A stretch of DNA of 64,000 nucleotides from Strobilurus pachycystidiatus (taxonomy: Eukaryota; Basidiomycota; Agaricomycetes; Agaricales; Physalacriaceae), in assembly GCA_019915135.1 (NCBI GenBank), contig JAHLMK010000001.1, positions 1,612,001-1,676,000 of the forward strand, written 5' to 3'. A program made the translations under genes and the position numbers. Below are positions 23,316-32,531 of this stretch, piece after piece. Within the stretch, counting starts at the first letter, position 1, and every line of letters starts with the position of its first letter. Below the pieces are notes generated by a model, which worked only from the letters and a program-made list of their open reading frames with translations, was not told the DNA's origin and did not search any database.

Positions 23316-23392
23316 CCAGTGAATCCTACTCAAACGACCCTCATTTCACTGTGCGTTTAACCGAGTAGACCCAAACTCGTTGAACCAAGTGT

Positions 23393-26300
23393 ATGAACTC
23401 ACTCCCATCGACCCCAAATCTCAGTCGACACAACTCTTACCCCCCTAGTTCCGACAGCGAAGTCGCATACCGCTTTGAACCAGACGTTGACCCCGAAGAC
23501 CTTCACAGCAGCGTAGAATACGCCTCTCAAGCCATATCCAACAGTGTAGAATCACATTTTGGTGTTAGATTCTCCCCGCCCTCCTCACACGCACAACCAA
23601 CCAGTGAATCTTCACTTTCGAATTCACCCATATCCAGTTCCGGACCCATTCCTTCAGCCCCAAACCCGATACACGCTCATACCACCACTACCATCCCTAT
23701 AATGTCGCAAACCGTGACGCAGCGAACTCCTGCAGACATACCGATGGGTAATTCCAAGGATGCCATCAAGACGTTCAAAGGAAAGCCTCGAGAATTAAAA
23801 CCGTTCTTCAAACGATTGGAACGACTTTTCCAGAGGTACGCGGTAAACAGCAATCGAGAGAAGGTGGAGACCATGGTGGAATACATGTCCCCACGAGTGG
23901 TCAAGTTTTTGGAAGGATGCAAGAACTTCCACACCCCAGACTATGACAAGCTAAAAGCTGAAATCTTGGACCACTACGACGAAGAGCAAGTAAACAACCA
24001 CTATCAAACAAAGCACTTGCGGAGACTTGCCAAGAAATGGCGACAGAAGAAGATTAAATCACTCAGTCGCTGGAAGGAGTACCGCAGAGACTTTGTTACG
24101 ATAGCCGGGTGGTTACAGGAGAAAAAGAAGATTACCAATGAGGATTATAATGCCTATTTTTGGCATGGAATCCATCACAAGCTCCGCCGAGACATCGAAA
24201 AAATCCATATATCGCGAGACCCTACTGTGGACCTCTCCGTTGCTTTCGACTGCAATACAGTACATGACATTGCAAGAACCATTCTAGAGCGAAATCGATT
24301 TGAGTCCAACTTGGCAGACTCGGATTCAGACTCAGACACTTCTAATAGCTCTGACTCGGAATCAGACAATGAGGACATACTTGAAGGAGAGGAGTCAGAA
24401 AGCTCAGAGGACGAGAAACGAGTCAAGCCAAAAACAAAACATCGCCGTAAGAAACAGGACAGTCACAAAAGAACCGATGCACTAGAGGAGCCGGAAAATC
24501 CAAAGTCTCCAGCACGCAATACGGGAGAAATTGAAGACATTATCCATCAGATGGGAAAATTGTCTATCAATGATCCACAATACTATATCCAGTATTCGGC
24601 CTTGTACTACAAGGCATTGACGGTGGAACCTGGAGCAGAAAGAGTACTGGCTCCTCCAGCAATCATCCAGCCGCAGAAAGTTCCAGATCGCAGTACCCCA
24701 GTGTACCCACCATTTAACCAACCCATGTATCGCCCAGCTCCGCCCTCAAACAATACTTGTTATGGTTGTAACAAGCCGGGGCACAGCATGCGAAACTGCC
24801 AAGTCATTGCCGAAATGTTAAACAAGAATCTGATAGTGCGGAAGGAAGACAACAAGATATTCATGCCTGACGGGTCCAACATTAACCGCCGGAATGGGGA
24901 ATCTTATTCACAGGCGGCATATAGACAACATGGTTTGAGCCCGGCTCAGCCCCCTGTCACCACATCATATGCGGAATATCAAGAGCAAGGACCTTTCAGA
25001 TCCAACTTTGTGGAGATAGCCCAAGATGGCGAGGCAGAACAGGAGGTTTACCTGGGAGCTGAGGTATTCACAGAGGAAGAAATCACGAATCTACAGGAAG
25101 AAGAGCGGAAATCTGAAAGCGAACCTGAGGAGGTCAGCTATTGGGTATCCAACAAAGGCAAGGCGTACTCATACGATGCATTCAACGTGGACCGAACACG
25201 ACGAATGGTGACCCGATCAGCCACAAGAAAGGCCACGGAAGACAAGTTTAAACCCCCAGCTGAAGCCACGAGCCAGAAAGCAAAAACTCACCCTACAGAC
25301 AAAGGCGTGTTAGGAGGAACAAAGGAGGACAGCAAAACTCCGAAGACAAAGCAAGACAAGCCGGAAGCATCCCCGTCGGTAAAGAAAGGGGTGATGAGCT
25401 TTCCCGAACCCAAACCCATAGACGTACGAGTCCCCGTTCATCCCGCTGAACGACCTTCTTACCAAGATGTAGACATGAAGGATGGAACCACCAAGCACGG
25501 CAAACATGTACCCATCGATAAGAAGTGGGGACCGGATCCCATAGCCACGAAAGAAGAAAAGGAATTAGAGGCCGCTAGAGCCAAAGCTACGAAACGGACT
25601 TCAGACATCAGCAAAATGGCTGGCCCAAAGGACATACTAGAAGTGATTCTGAATACGGACGTGACTATCCGGATATTCGAGCTACTAGCAGCATCAAAGG
25701 AGATAAGCGAGTCGCTATTCGACCTTCTGAAACGAAAGAATCAAAGAACCGCAGAAGGAGACGCTAAAGTAACTCACATCGGAGGGATGCCTACAGTGTT
25801 CCAAATCGAAGAAGTGTTCGACCGAGGAGTGTTGATTACGATACCATTATGGGCGAACGGAGACAGTGTTCATGCCATAGTAGACACTGGTTCACAGCTA
25901 AACATCATCAAGCGAACGGCAGCAGAGAAATTGGGTTTCATGATTGACGAGTCGGTGATCACCACAATGAGAGATGCTAGTGGACGAAATACTCGCATGA
26001 GAGGTTTTGTAAAGGAAGCAGAACTCACACAAGGCTCGGGCCAAGTCAAAACTAGAGCCAATCTTTTCGTAGGACTGGAATCGTTCCCGTTCGAGCTCTT
26101 ATTAGGCAGACCATGGCAGCGCGGCAACCTAATATGCATAGACGAAAGGACAGAAGGAACCTATTTGCTATACAAAGATCCCAGAGACCCTACAGGGAGA
26201 AGGCGACACGTATTCAAAGCCCTGGGAACGCCCAAACCGTCTGAGTACAGGCTTACCCGAGTGCCGAGCGACGACGATGAGGACGATGGCTTACGCGGAC

Positions 26301-29300
26301 TGCCAGAGGGCTCTTACGCGGCCATATTAGAACCCGACTCGATCCGTGTGGAGCTCGAAGACGAGAAGAGTGGAGCTTACGGCGAGCTAAACAGCTCGGC
26401 TGTAGACGTGGCAAAGGTTAACACAATAGAAGGAACGCGAATCAACCGTCAAAAGCCAGCGAGCTTTCACGGCACAGACGGCAACGCTCATTATAGCAGC
26501 ACGGCATCGCAGGCAGAAACGAGGAAAGACACCCAATTCAAGAGGGTAACATTCATGGAGATCGCAGGGAGCATAATCCGAATTATCATGCGATGCGTTG
26601 GCGTATGCTGGAGAACACGTCGTGGGAATGCCGAAGAAGAAAATAAAAGGGAGGAGGGACGAGAAGTGCGAGCATCCACCCACACAGACAAAGCACATAC
26701 CAAACACGCAAATACACACAGCCCGAAACGGATGAACATTACCGAATTCAATCCGAACGAACATGTTTCCAGGTCGCTGGCCGACGACACCACCATTCCA
26801 CCCGACCTAATCGCAGTGCGACTAACAGCTCCCCCGACGCAGAATGCATTCTACCCACAAACCGTTCTTTTTGCGCCCCGAGCACTGGACCCCCACGGCA
26901 TTGTGTCGGACGCCATAGCAATGGAATACGGAGTGCGCGTAGCACACACTGGAGACGCCGTGTACAGAGACTTTTTGCCAGATTTCTTGAACTACCTAAC
27001 CACCGAGCACGATGACGCTCCTAGGCCGAGCCATGCCGTCTTTCCCGAACGCGCCTCCACTTACCATCCATTCCATATCAAGGGCGACCATAGCCTGCAC
27101 ATTAGCCAAGCAGGATTGAATGAAGAATTTTGGGGAAGCGGAGTACTCCTGGACGCTACCATCCGACGAGGAGAATGTTCGAGCAGGAAAGGGTCAATAT
27201 TCTACATGCTCTTCGAGGATGAACTAACGGATGACCACAAAACCGAGTTCATGGACAAGTACCGGCGAGGATTAGCAGGGAGTGACGCGTGGAAAAGCCG
27301 AGTACGAAGAGAGCAAGGGGATGAAGGTAAGTGTATTGAACACCCAGGAGGGAATAGGACTAAAAGCTTGGCAGCCCCGGACGTCTTGTTCTCCTGGCAG
27401 GCATGCGAATCACTAAAGGAAGGAGAAGAGGATAGTTCTGGCCCCTCTACGCACTCCCCAGCTATCCGCAGATCTTACCCGTACACGAACATGTTTCGGC
27501 CGTCGCCTCTAAATAACGAAGACTTGCAGTTGATGCGAGCTTGTCTACGAACTGCCCGAAAGTACCTCGTTGACGCCCCGCCTACCATGCTTCCTCTAGC
27601 ACATCCCGACCGGAGTCGTAAGGCCCATTTCCACCCACTCGAAATCAAGGGAATTGGCGCTTGTTTCAAACCGTACAAGCGAGACGAGAACGGCACTGCA
27701 GTAACAGGGGTCATTTTTGATGCTGACATCCGTTGCAACGGTTTTCGTACTCGCCGCGCTACGGTCGTGTGGACGGCTTTCAGTATCACAGATTCAGACA
27801 ATAGCGACTACGACCCCTTCGAGGATGCGCACATGGCAGACCGAGAAGTGGAAAACCCGGAGACGATGTCCAACTTACGACAGGAAACGGTAGAAACCCA
27901 CAGCCCGTTTTTGCAGAGCGGGGTCGACCTACCTCCCGTCTTCAACACCGTCCTGTTTCCACACACCGCGCCTGACCTGAGCGAGGTACTAGACACTGAC
28001 CGAGTCTATACCCTTGTCAGCCTGGCAAGACGCGAACTGTTGGCTCGAGGACCGCGCGCACTTCTAACTTACACACGCGCCTTGTCTTGGACAGGGATTA
28101 CGCGTTTCCGATCCCTGACGTCCATGCGCTTTCCTAGCCATAAACCGGTGGACAACGACATCCGACGAGGCGTGATGTTGGACGCATCTATCAGACGTAC
28201 AGGGTATGAAGAAACACATGGAACACTGGTGTGGTTCCAGCTAGACGCCAGCGCCACGCCAACGCTGTATAGTCACCTTGCTGAACAGCAACTCCTCCTC
28301 CACGCCATACCGCCGGGCACGACCGCCACACGCCGACACCCGGTGGCTGCAAAGTCCGTGTCGGCGCCGTCCCTCAAAAGTGCACTCACCATTAGTTCTC
28401 CAATGCAGCACAGATCCCAATCAGAAGTGGTGCGAGAGGCAGTCTCGGCCACCATGGCACACGTTCGCACCGCGTACTCGTACCCCGAAGCTGCGAACAC
28501 GGTAATGGACACAGCCATTTCAGGGAGAGTCCACATGCATTTTCCTCCCAGCATGATTGACGGAATCCTGTACCAATCAGGAGTACTTCTAGATGCTGTC
28601 ATCTCGTTCAACAATGGCCGTCCTGTACTCGGACCTGTGGTATGGATCTTACCTGTGTTTGCAGGAGTCGAGGAGTGGTCCCGAATGTACGGAGGGATAG
28701 CAGACGCCCGCGAACCGCAGCTGAGGACGTATGAGAACGCATATTGGACGATGGCAAAACTAGGACCGTATGGACGCGCCCGTACCCTGCTGGAAGAAAC
28801 GCCGTTAGAAGAAATCTACCCCGTACTCTTGGTACAGGCAGGCAGAGAGGACGAAGCACGCTCGCCGCCAAACATGAATCCTCGAATTAAAGACTTCAAA
28901 GGAATTTGGTTCGAGCCCGGATCACGACAGCGCGCCATGGAAGACGATCCAGCCAAGCCCTCTTATTATCATCTCTTTGACGAAGGTTTCGATCCCTTCC
29001 ACTTAGCCGATACCCCACTTCCGGGTACTCAAGAGGAAGGCTTGCATCGATTTGTGACACAGGACATTCGACAGAGGGAAATCAGTACTGCGCATAGTCG
29101 TCTCCAGAACGCCAGCGGAATGATAGCACACGAAGACCAACACACGGACAACATAGGTAAATCTCTTCTGAAATCAGGAGGGAAAAAGACTGACGAGTAC
29201 ACAGCCGCTACACTGCATTCTCGAGCGAACACAGAATGGGAGGTAGTTAAGCGAGCGTTGACAAAAGACTTTGTCACTCCTTGGGACGCTATTCACCCCG

Positions 29301-32300
29301 AGTACGAAAAACGCGACCTTCGAGTTATGTGGGCTTTGATGAGTGAAATGGCGAGACGAGCAGCGCACACCGACGACGCCTACTTACTCAACACTATGAA
29401 TCCTCCCACTGAGCTTCGATCCACGGCATACCATGAAGTGGTTCTGGAGAGCGAACGCGGAATCGTCTTACCACCAATCCAGCTGTCTCACCTATGCATC
29501 CAACCTTTGTTGTTGTTCGACGCCCAGATTTTCCAGAAGAATGATAGATGGCGATCCACACCCGTAGGAACGGCGTATGCGTGGTTTGTGGATGCAGTCC
29601 AACTACCGGGAACCCTATACGATCAGTTGGAGCGTCCAAGATTCTACGCTCATTATGCGGACGACAAATACAACCGCTTTTGGGCGGACAACAAGGGGCG
29701 AGACGAGGACGGACTCACTAAGGAAGACTACGAAGAGGCAAAGGAGAGAGCCATGGACTGCGCTCAACGAAGCTTGTATCAACGAAACCGGTACTCTCTC
29801 AGCAACCGATCAATCCCGCCGCCGCCGCCCGTACCCGTTATCGTGGACCGCTATGTTCCAATATCCATCTATGACCCTCCAGTGACAGTAGCTAATGAAG
29901 ACGAGATCCAGGACGCAGGACGATACGTACCCGATTTTTCGGCCGAATTCTTCGAAACAGTCCTTACAACGGTGCGGCAGGGAGATGCGGTGAATAGGGA
30001 GCTCAAGAACTTCGTGACTGGACAAGCGACCCCGCCCACGAACGTCCTAGTGAACACGGTTCTAGAAGGACAGCGAGGTTTCCAGATCAAGAAAAAGAAA
30101 GTAGGGGAAGTAGAGATGTTCATGGAGGCCATCGCCGACGGCGTCCTCTACCAAGACGAGGCAGGAACACTTCGACAGGGCCGGGTGTTCATCATAGGTC
30201 TAGAAGACAATCGGAAAGAAGACGGAGAACAGGCGGGACAGCACGCACCGAACGAAGACGAGGATGTAAACATGGTTGTCGACGCCGCGCCCGGAACGCC
30301 AGGAGAAGACAGAGACAGCAGTTATCACCCCTCCACGCCTCCCGAGCCGGGCAGCCCACCGCCCTTGGTCGAATTCCCCGAGTACGCCGAAATAGTCAAC
30401 CGAAGCTGCGCCTGTGACAAAACCAGCCATAAACTGGTCGCCTGCCCGAAAGCCGCCCGCGGAGTGACGACTCTACAGGCACAGGTAGACGCCCTGACAA
30501 TTCAAGAAGTAACGCGGGACGAGGTGGAGTGTCAAGGTGGACCCTCTAATAAAGTCCATCGTATGGTGTTGACGTGTAATTTTGCAGTCGCGTCCCCGCT
30601 CATGAAGACGAACGGCTTAGTCTTTCGCCAAGGAGTCTTGAATAAGGCCGACGTAATCATGAATCCTCCAACAACCGAACAAGAGGGGACAGACGCACAG
30701 CTGAAACAAAGTGGGCAGCTTATTTACACCTTCTTCCCCGACAATGTTGACAAGGAAACAGCCGCAGAGATAAGCCGCCCCGAAATCAAGGAATCGGATT
30801 CATTGAGGAGGCTAGCATTGGGCAACTCCATCCTGGAACGAGTCGCAAGCGTCATGACAGCGGAGAAAAGGAAAGGAGAAGGGTCGCCGAGAGTGCCAGC
30901 TAAGCGACAAAAGGGAACGCATCAGACGCGAGACTGGAAAACACTAGCAACAGAAGAGCCAGCATCGCAGGAACAGGGAGCCGCAATCCGGAAGACAAAC
31001 CATGATGGAGAATTCAACCCGTTCGAGTTTGCCTTCGAAAACTATTTGATGCAGACACTGGAAGAAGGAGAATTAGAGTACCCCCCCGACGCATGGGAAA
31101 GTGAAGGAGATAGCAGTATGGAGGAGACCGAGTACGCGGATGCCGAAATCGTCAAAGGTCCGCGAGTAATTATGTCAAGCTCGGAAGGATCGGACGAGGA
31201 GTCGAAAGGTACAGAATCGGAATACTCGGCACCCGCTTATTCACGACTTATGAGCACGGCAGATCTGGAACAGGCCAATTCCAAGGTCGCAGAAATAGCA
31301 GTCGTAGATGAAGACGGCGCCCCGGAATGGCGAGTATTTGCAATTCCGAGCACAAAGCCTAACGCCGGAGGATATAACTTTTATGACTCGTACGTCAAGC
31401 GATATCATGCGCACCCGACCAGCCGGCGCGAAGGCGAATACTGCACGGAGGAACCGGAGAGAGAAGGGGCGAATATAGGCCAACCTCGCATCCGAGACGT
31501 CCTCATCTTCAAAGGAGTCGTAGACAACCACCCGCTGAGGAGCCGTGGCAACGGTTTTGTAAACCCAAACGTCCAGAACTGTTACACGTGGAAGAAAGCA
31601 GAGTACCGGATCATCGGCGAACCCCTTGCTCTTATGGCCGTCATATGCGCCTCTATTCAGCCAGACGAAAAAGAGTGGCCATCGGCCGTACTCACCGCAC
31701 ACGCTCTCAATCGATGGCGCATAGGTGAGAAAGACAGAGATCGGTTCCAGAAGGACAGCCTGGCCGAGCTAGGGGTGCGACTGTCGGATATTCCAGGAAT
31801 GAACGTAACGTGCGCCAACATCTACTCCAGCCTCGTCCGACACAACGAGGAAGGCGCTCGTCCAACACTAGCAATCCACGAACCTTTCGAGCATTCGTAT
31901 CCGGACATAATCGAAGCGCGCCTGCGCCCGGACAAGGCCACCATTCTGAAAGAACCGACCACCAATAGGTTTCGCAAATTCGCGAGCATTGAACATGCGT
32001 CGCACCCGGACGTACGATACTCCGTCTACCGCCCTAGCATTGACAAGCTCAGGGTGGCTCGATGGTATTTCTCAAGATCGGCATCGGAACTGGCTCATTT
32101 GCTGGTACAACCGCAGTGGAGAGCCGTTGTTGATTCCCTCAGCGATACAGACGAGTCACGCCATTACTTTTACAGGCACGCCAATCACTTTCGCTTCCTG
32201 GACGACTACGAGAAGGACGCGCAAGGCTTTCGGAGCCTATGCCTCCACGGCGAAGCCTCCGAAACCGGCACCCTTCAGCCCCGCACCCCGTATATGCCCG

Positions 32301-32530
32301 TCAATCCCATCCTCACCTGGCAAGACGATGCGTACCTTCACCACGCCGCGAACATATTGGAAATCGGGGGAGCAATCGACTTGGCGAACACGTTGCGAGC
32401 CACTCGAAATATTACCTTTCCGCTGCCCCATGAAATCTATCGGATTCTGGATCACGGCTACCTGGATAGCCTCGATTTCTTTGATGACTATGGGTTCAAA
32501 CGCGCAGCCAATTACGAAGTCTTGTCTTGA
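23393..32530 (+). CDS. retroelement ORF1: Gag, protease and long modular extension
   Basis: A single open frame of 3045 codons. Residues 1-115 are Ser/Pro-rich. Residues ~120-290 are a retrotransposon Gag-like helical domain (FKGKPRELKPFFKRLERLF, then RWKEYRRDFVTIAGWL). An acidic Ser/Asp stretch follows. A CCHC knuckle CYGCNKPGHSMRNC begins at residue 456. The aspartic protease motif VDTGSQLNIIK is near residue 830, with the closing LLLGRPW near residue 905. In related elements RT follows after ~200 residues of linker; here about 2,050 extra residues follow. They hold at least six degenerate modules whose cores are GVLLDATIRRG (~1250), GVIFDADIRCNG (~1439), GVMLDASIRRTG (~1593), GVLLDAVISFNNG (~1729), LLLFDAQIFQ (~2038) and GVLYQDEAGT (~2250), with weaker ones near 2415 and 2703. 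Most cores are preceded by a predicted helical stretch and followed by a V-W/F strand. I recognise no named domain. The frame ends at TGA 32528-32530. Confidence 0.93.
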   Translation: MNSLPSTPNLSRHNSYPPSSDSEVAYRFEPDVDPEDLHSSVEYASQAISNSVESHFGVRFSPPSSHAQPTSESSLSNSPISSSGPIPSAPNPIHAHTTTTIPIMSQTVTQRTPADIPMGNSKDAIKTFKGKPRELKPFFKRLERLFQRYAVNSNREKVETMVEYMSPRVVKFLEGCKNFHTPDYDKLKAEILDHYDEEQVNNHYQTKHLRRLAKKWRQKKIKSLSRWKEYRRDFVTIAGWLQEKKKITNEDYNAYFWHGIHHKLRRDIEKIHISRDPTVDLSVAFDCNTVHDIARTILERNRFESNLADSDSDSDTSNSSDSESDNEDILEGEESESSEDEKRVKPKTKHRRKKQDSHKRTDALEEPENPKSPARNTGEIEDIIHQMGKLSINDPQYYIQYSALYYKALTVEPGAERVLAPPAIIQPQKVPDRSTPVYPPFNQPMYRPAPPSNNTCYGCNKPGHSMRNCQVIAEMLNKNLIVRKEDNKIFMPDGSNINRRNGESYSQAAYRQHGLSPAQPPVTTSYAEYQEQGPFRSNFVEIAQDGEAEQEVYLGAEVFTEEEITNLQEEERKSESEPEEVSYWVSNKGKAYSYDAFNVDRTRRMVTRSATRKATEDKFKPPAEATSQKAKTHPTDKGVLGGTKEDSKTPKTKQDKPEASPSVKKGVMSFPEPKPIDVRVPVHPAERPSYQDVDMKDGTTKHGKHVPIDKKWGPDPIATKEEKELEAARAKATKRTSDISKMAGPKDILEVILNTDVTIRIFELLAASKEISESLFDLLKRKNQRTAEGDAKVTHIGGMPTVFQIEEVFDRGVLITIPLWANGDSVHAIVDTGSQLNIIKRTAAEKLGFMIDESVITTMRDASGRNTRMRGFVKEAELTQGSGQVKTRANLFVGLESFPFELLLGRPWQRGNLICIDERTEGTYLLYKDPRDPTGRRRHVFKALGTPKPSEYRLTRVPSDDDEDDGLRGLPEGSYAAILEPDSIRVELEDEKSGAYGELNSSAVDVAKVNTIEGTRINRQKPASFHGTDGNAHYSSTASQAETRKDTQFKRVTFMEIAGSIIRIIMRCVGVCWRTRRGNAEEENKREEGREVRASTHTDKAHTKHANTHSPKRMNITEFNPNEHVSRSLADDTTIPPDLIAVRLTAPPTQNAFYPQTVLFAPRALDPHGIVSDAIAMEYGVRVAHTGDAVYRDFLPDFLNYLTTEHDDAPRPSHAVFPERASTYHPFHIKGDHSLHISQAGLNEEFWGSGVLLDATIRRGECSSRKGSIFYMLFEDELTDDHKTEFMDKYRRGLAGSDAWKSRVRREQGDEGKCIEHPGGNRTKSLAAPDVLFSWQACESLKEGEEDSSGPSTHSPAIRRSYPYTNMFRPSPLNNEDLQLMRACLRTARKYLVDAPPTMLPLAHPDRSRKAHFHPLEIKGIGACFKPYKRDENGTAVTGVIFDADIRCNGFRTRRATVVWTAFSITDSDNSDYDPFEDAHMADREVENPETMSNLRQETVETHSPFLQSGVDLPPVFNTVLFPHTAPDLSEVLDTDRVYTLVSLARRELLARGPRALLTYTRALSWTGITRFRSLTSMRFPSHKPVDNDIRRGVMLDASIRRTGYEETHGTLVWFQLDASATPTLYSHLAEQQLLLHAIPPGTTATRRHPVAAKSVSAPSLKSALTISSPMQHRSQSEVVREAVSATMAHVRTAYSYPEAANTVMDTAISGRVHMHFPPSMIDGILYQSGVLLDAVISFNNGRPVLGPVVWILPVFAGVEEWSRMYGGIADAREPQLRTYENAYWTMAKLGPYGRARTLLEETPLEEIYPVLLVQAGREDEARSPPNMNPRIKDFKGIWFEPGSRQRAMEDDPAKPSYYHLFDEGFDPFHLADTPLPGTQEEGLHRFVTQDIRQREISTAHSRLQNASGMIAHEDQHTDNIGKSLLKSGGKKTDEYTAATLHSRANTEWEVVKRALTKDFVTPWDAIHPEYEKRDLRVMWALMSEMARRAAHTDDAYLLNTMNPPTELRSTAYHEVVLESERGIVLPPIQLSHLCIQPLLLFDAQIFQKNDRWRSTPVGTAYAWFVDAVQLPGTLYDQLERPRFYAHYADDKYNRFWADNKGRDEDGLTKEDYEEAKERAMDCAQRSLYQRNRYSLSNRSIPPPPPVPVIVDRYVPISIYDPPVTVANEDEIQDAGRYVPDFSAEFFETVLTTVRQGDAVNRELKNFVTGQATPPTNVLVNTVLEGQRGFQIKKKKVGEVEMFMEAIADGVLYQDEAGTLRQGRVFIIGLEDNRKEDGEQAGQHAPNEDEDVNMVVDAAPGTPGEDRDSSYHPSTPPEPGSPPPLVEFPEYAEIVNRSCACDKTSHKLVACPKAARGVTTLQAQVDALTIQEVTRDEVECQGGPSNKVHRMVLTCNFAVASPLMKTNGLVFRQGVLNKADVIMNPPTTEQEGTDAQLKQSGQLIYTFFPDNVDKETAAEISRPEIKESDSLRRLALGNSILERVASVMTAEKRKGEGSPRVPAKRQKGTHQTRDWKTLATEEPASQEQGAAIRKTNHDGEFNPFEFAFENYLMQTLEEGELEYPPDAWESEGDSSMEETEYADAEIVKGPRVIMSSSEGSDEESKGTESEYSAPAYSRLMSTADLEQANSKVAEIAVVDEDGAPEWRVFAIPSTKPNAGGYNFYDSYVKRYHAHPTSRREGEYCTEEPEREGANIGQPRIRDVLIFKGVVDNHPLRSRGNGFVNPNVQNCYTWKKAEYRIIGEPLALMAVICASIQPDEKEWPSAVLTAHALNRWRIGEKDRDRFQKDSLAELGVRLSDIPGMNVTCANIYSSLVRHNEEGARPTLAIHEPFEHSYPDIIEARLRPDKATILKEPTTNRFRKFASIEHASHPDVRYSVYRPSIDKLRVARWYFSRSASELAHLLVQPQWRAVVDSLSDTDESRHYFYRHANHFRFLDDYEKDAQGFRSLCLHGEASETGTLQPRTPYMPVNPILTWQDDAYLHHAANILEIGGAIDLANTLRATRNITFPLPHEIYRILDHGYLDSLDFFDDYGFKRAANYEVLS

Positions 32531-32531
32531 A
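32525..32531 (+). promoter_or_regulatory. candidate +1 programmed frameshift site (TCT TGA A)
   Basis: ORF1 ends TTG TCT TGA. Skipping one base after TCT moves the ribosome into GAA GTA GGT, the pol frame, which is open from here to 36227. A slowly decoded stop in the A site after a UCN codon is the arrangement used by antizyme (UCC UGA), and Ty3 itself uses +1 shifting. An alternative is splicing from 32524 to 32581 (acceptor ACTAAT...GGCCAG), which would also enter the pol frame but has a poor donor (GTCTTG). Confidence 0.5.

Noticed and set aside
26387..26764. Minus-strand open frames with hydrophobic stretches inside the retroelement
   Set aside because: They are shadows of the ORF1 codon pattern; the plus-strand frame is continuous and carries the known domains.
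31989..32528. Upstream part of the pol open frame as coding sequence
   Set aside because: In this overlap the pol frame has no conserved sequence, while the ORF1 frame continues with the same character as before; the frame change is most likely at the ORF1 stop.
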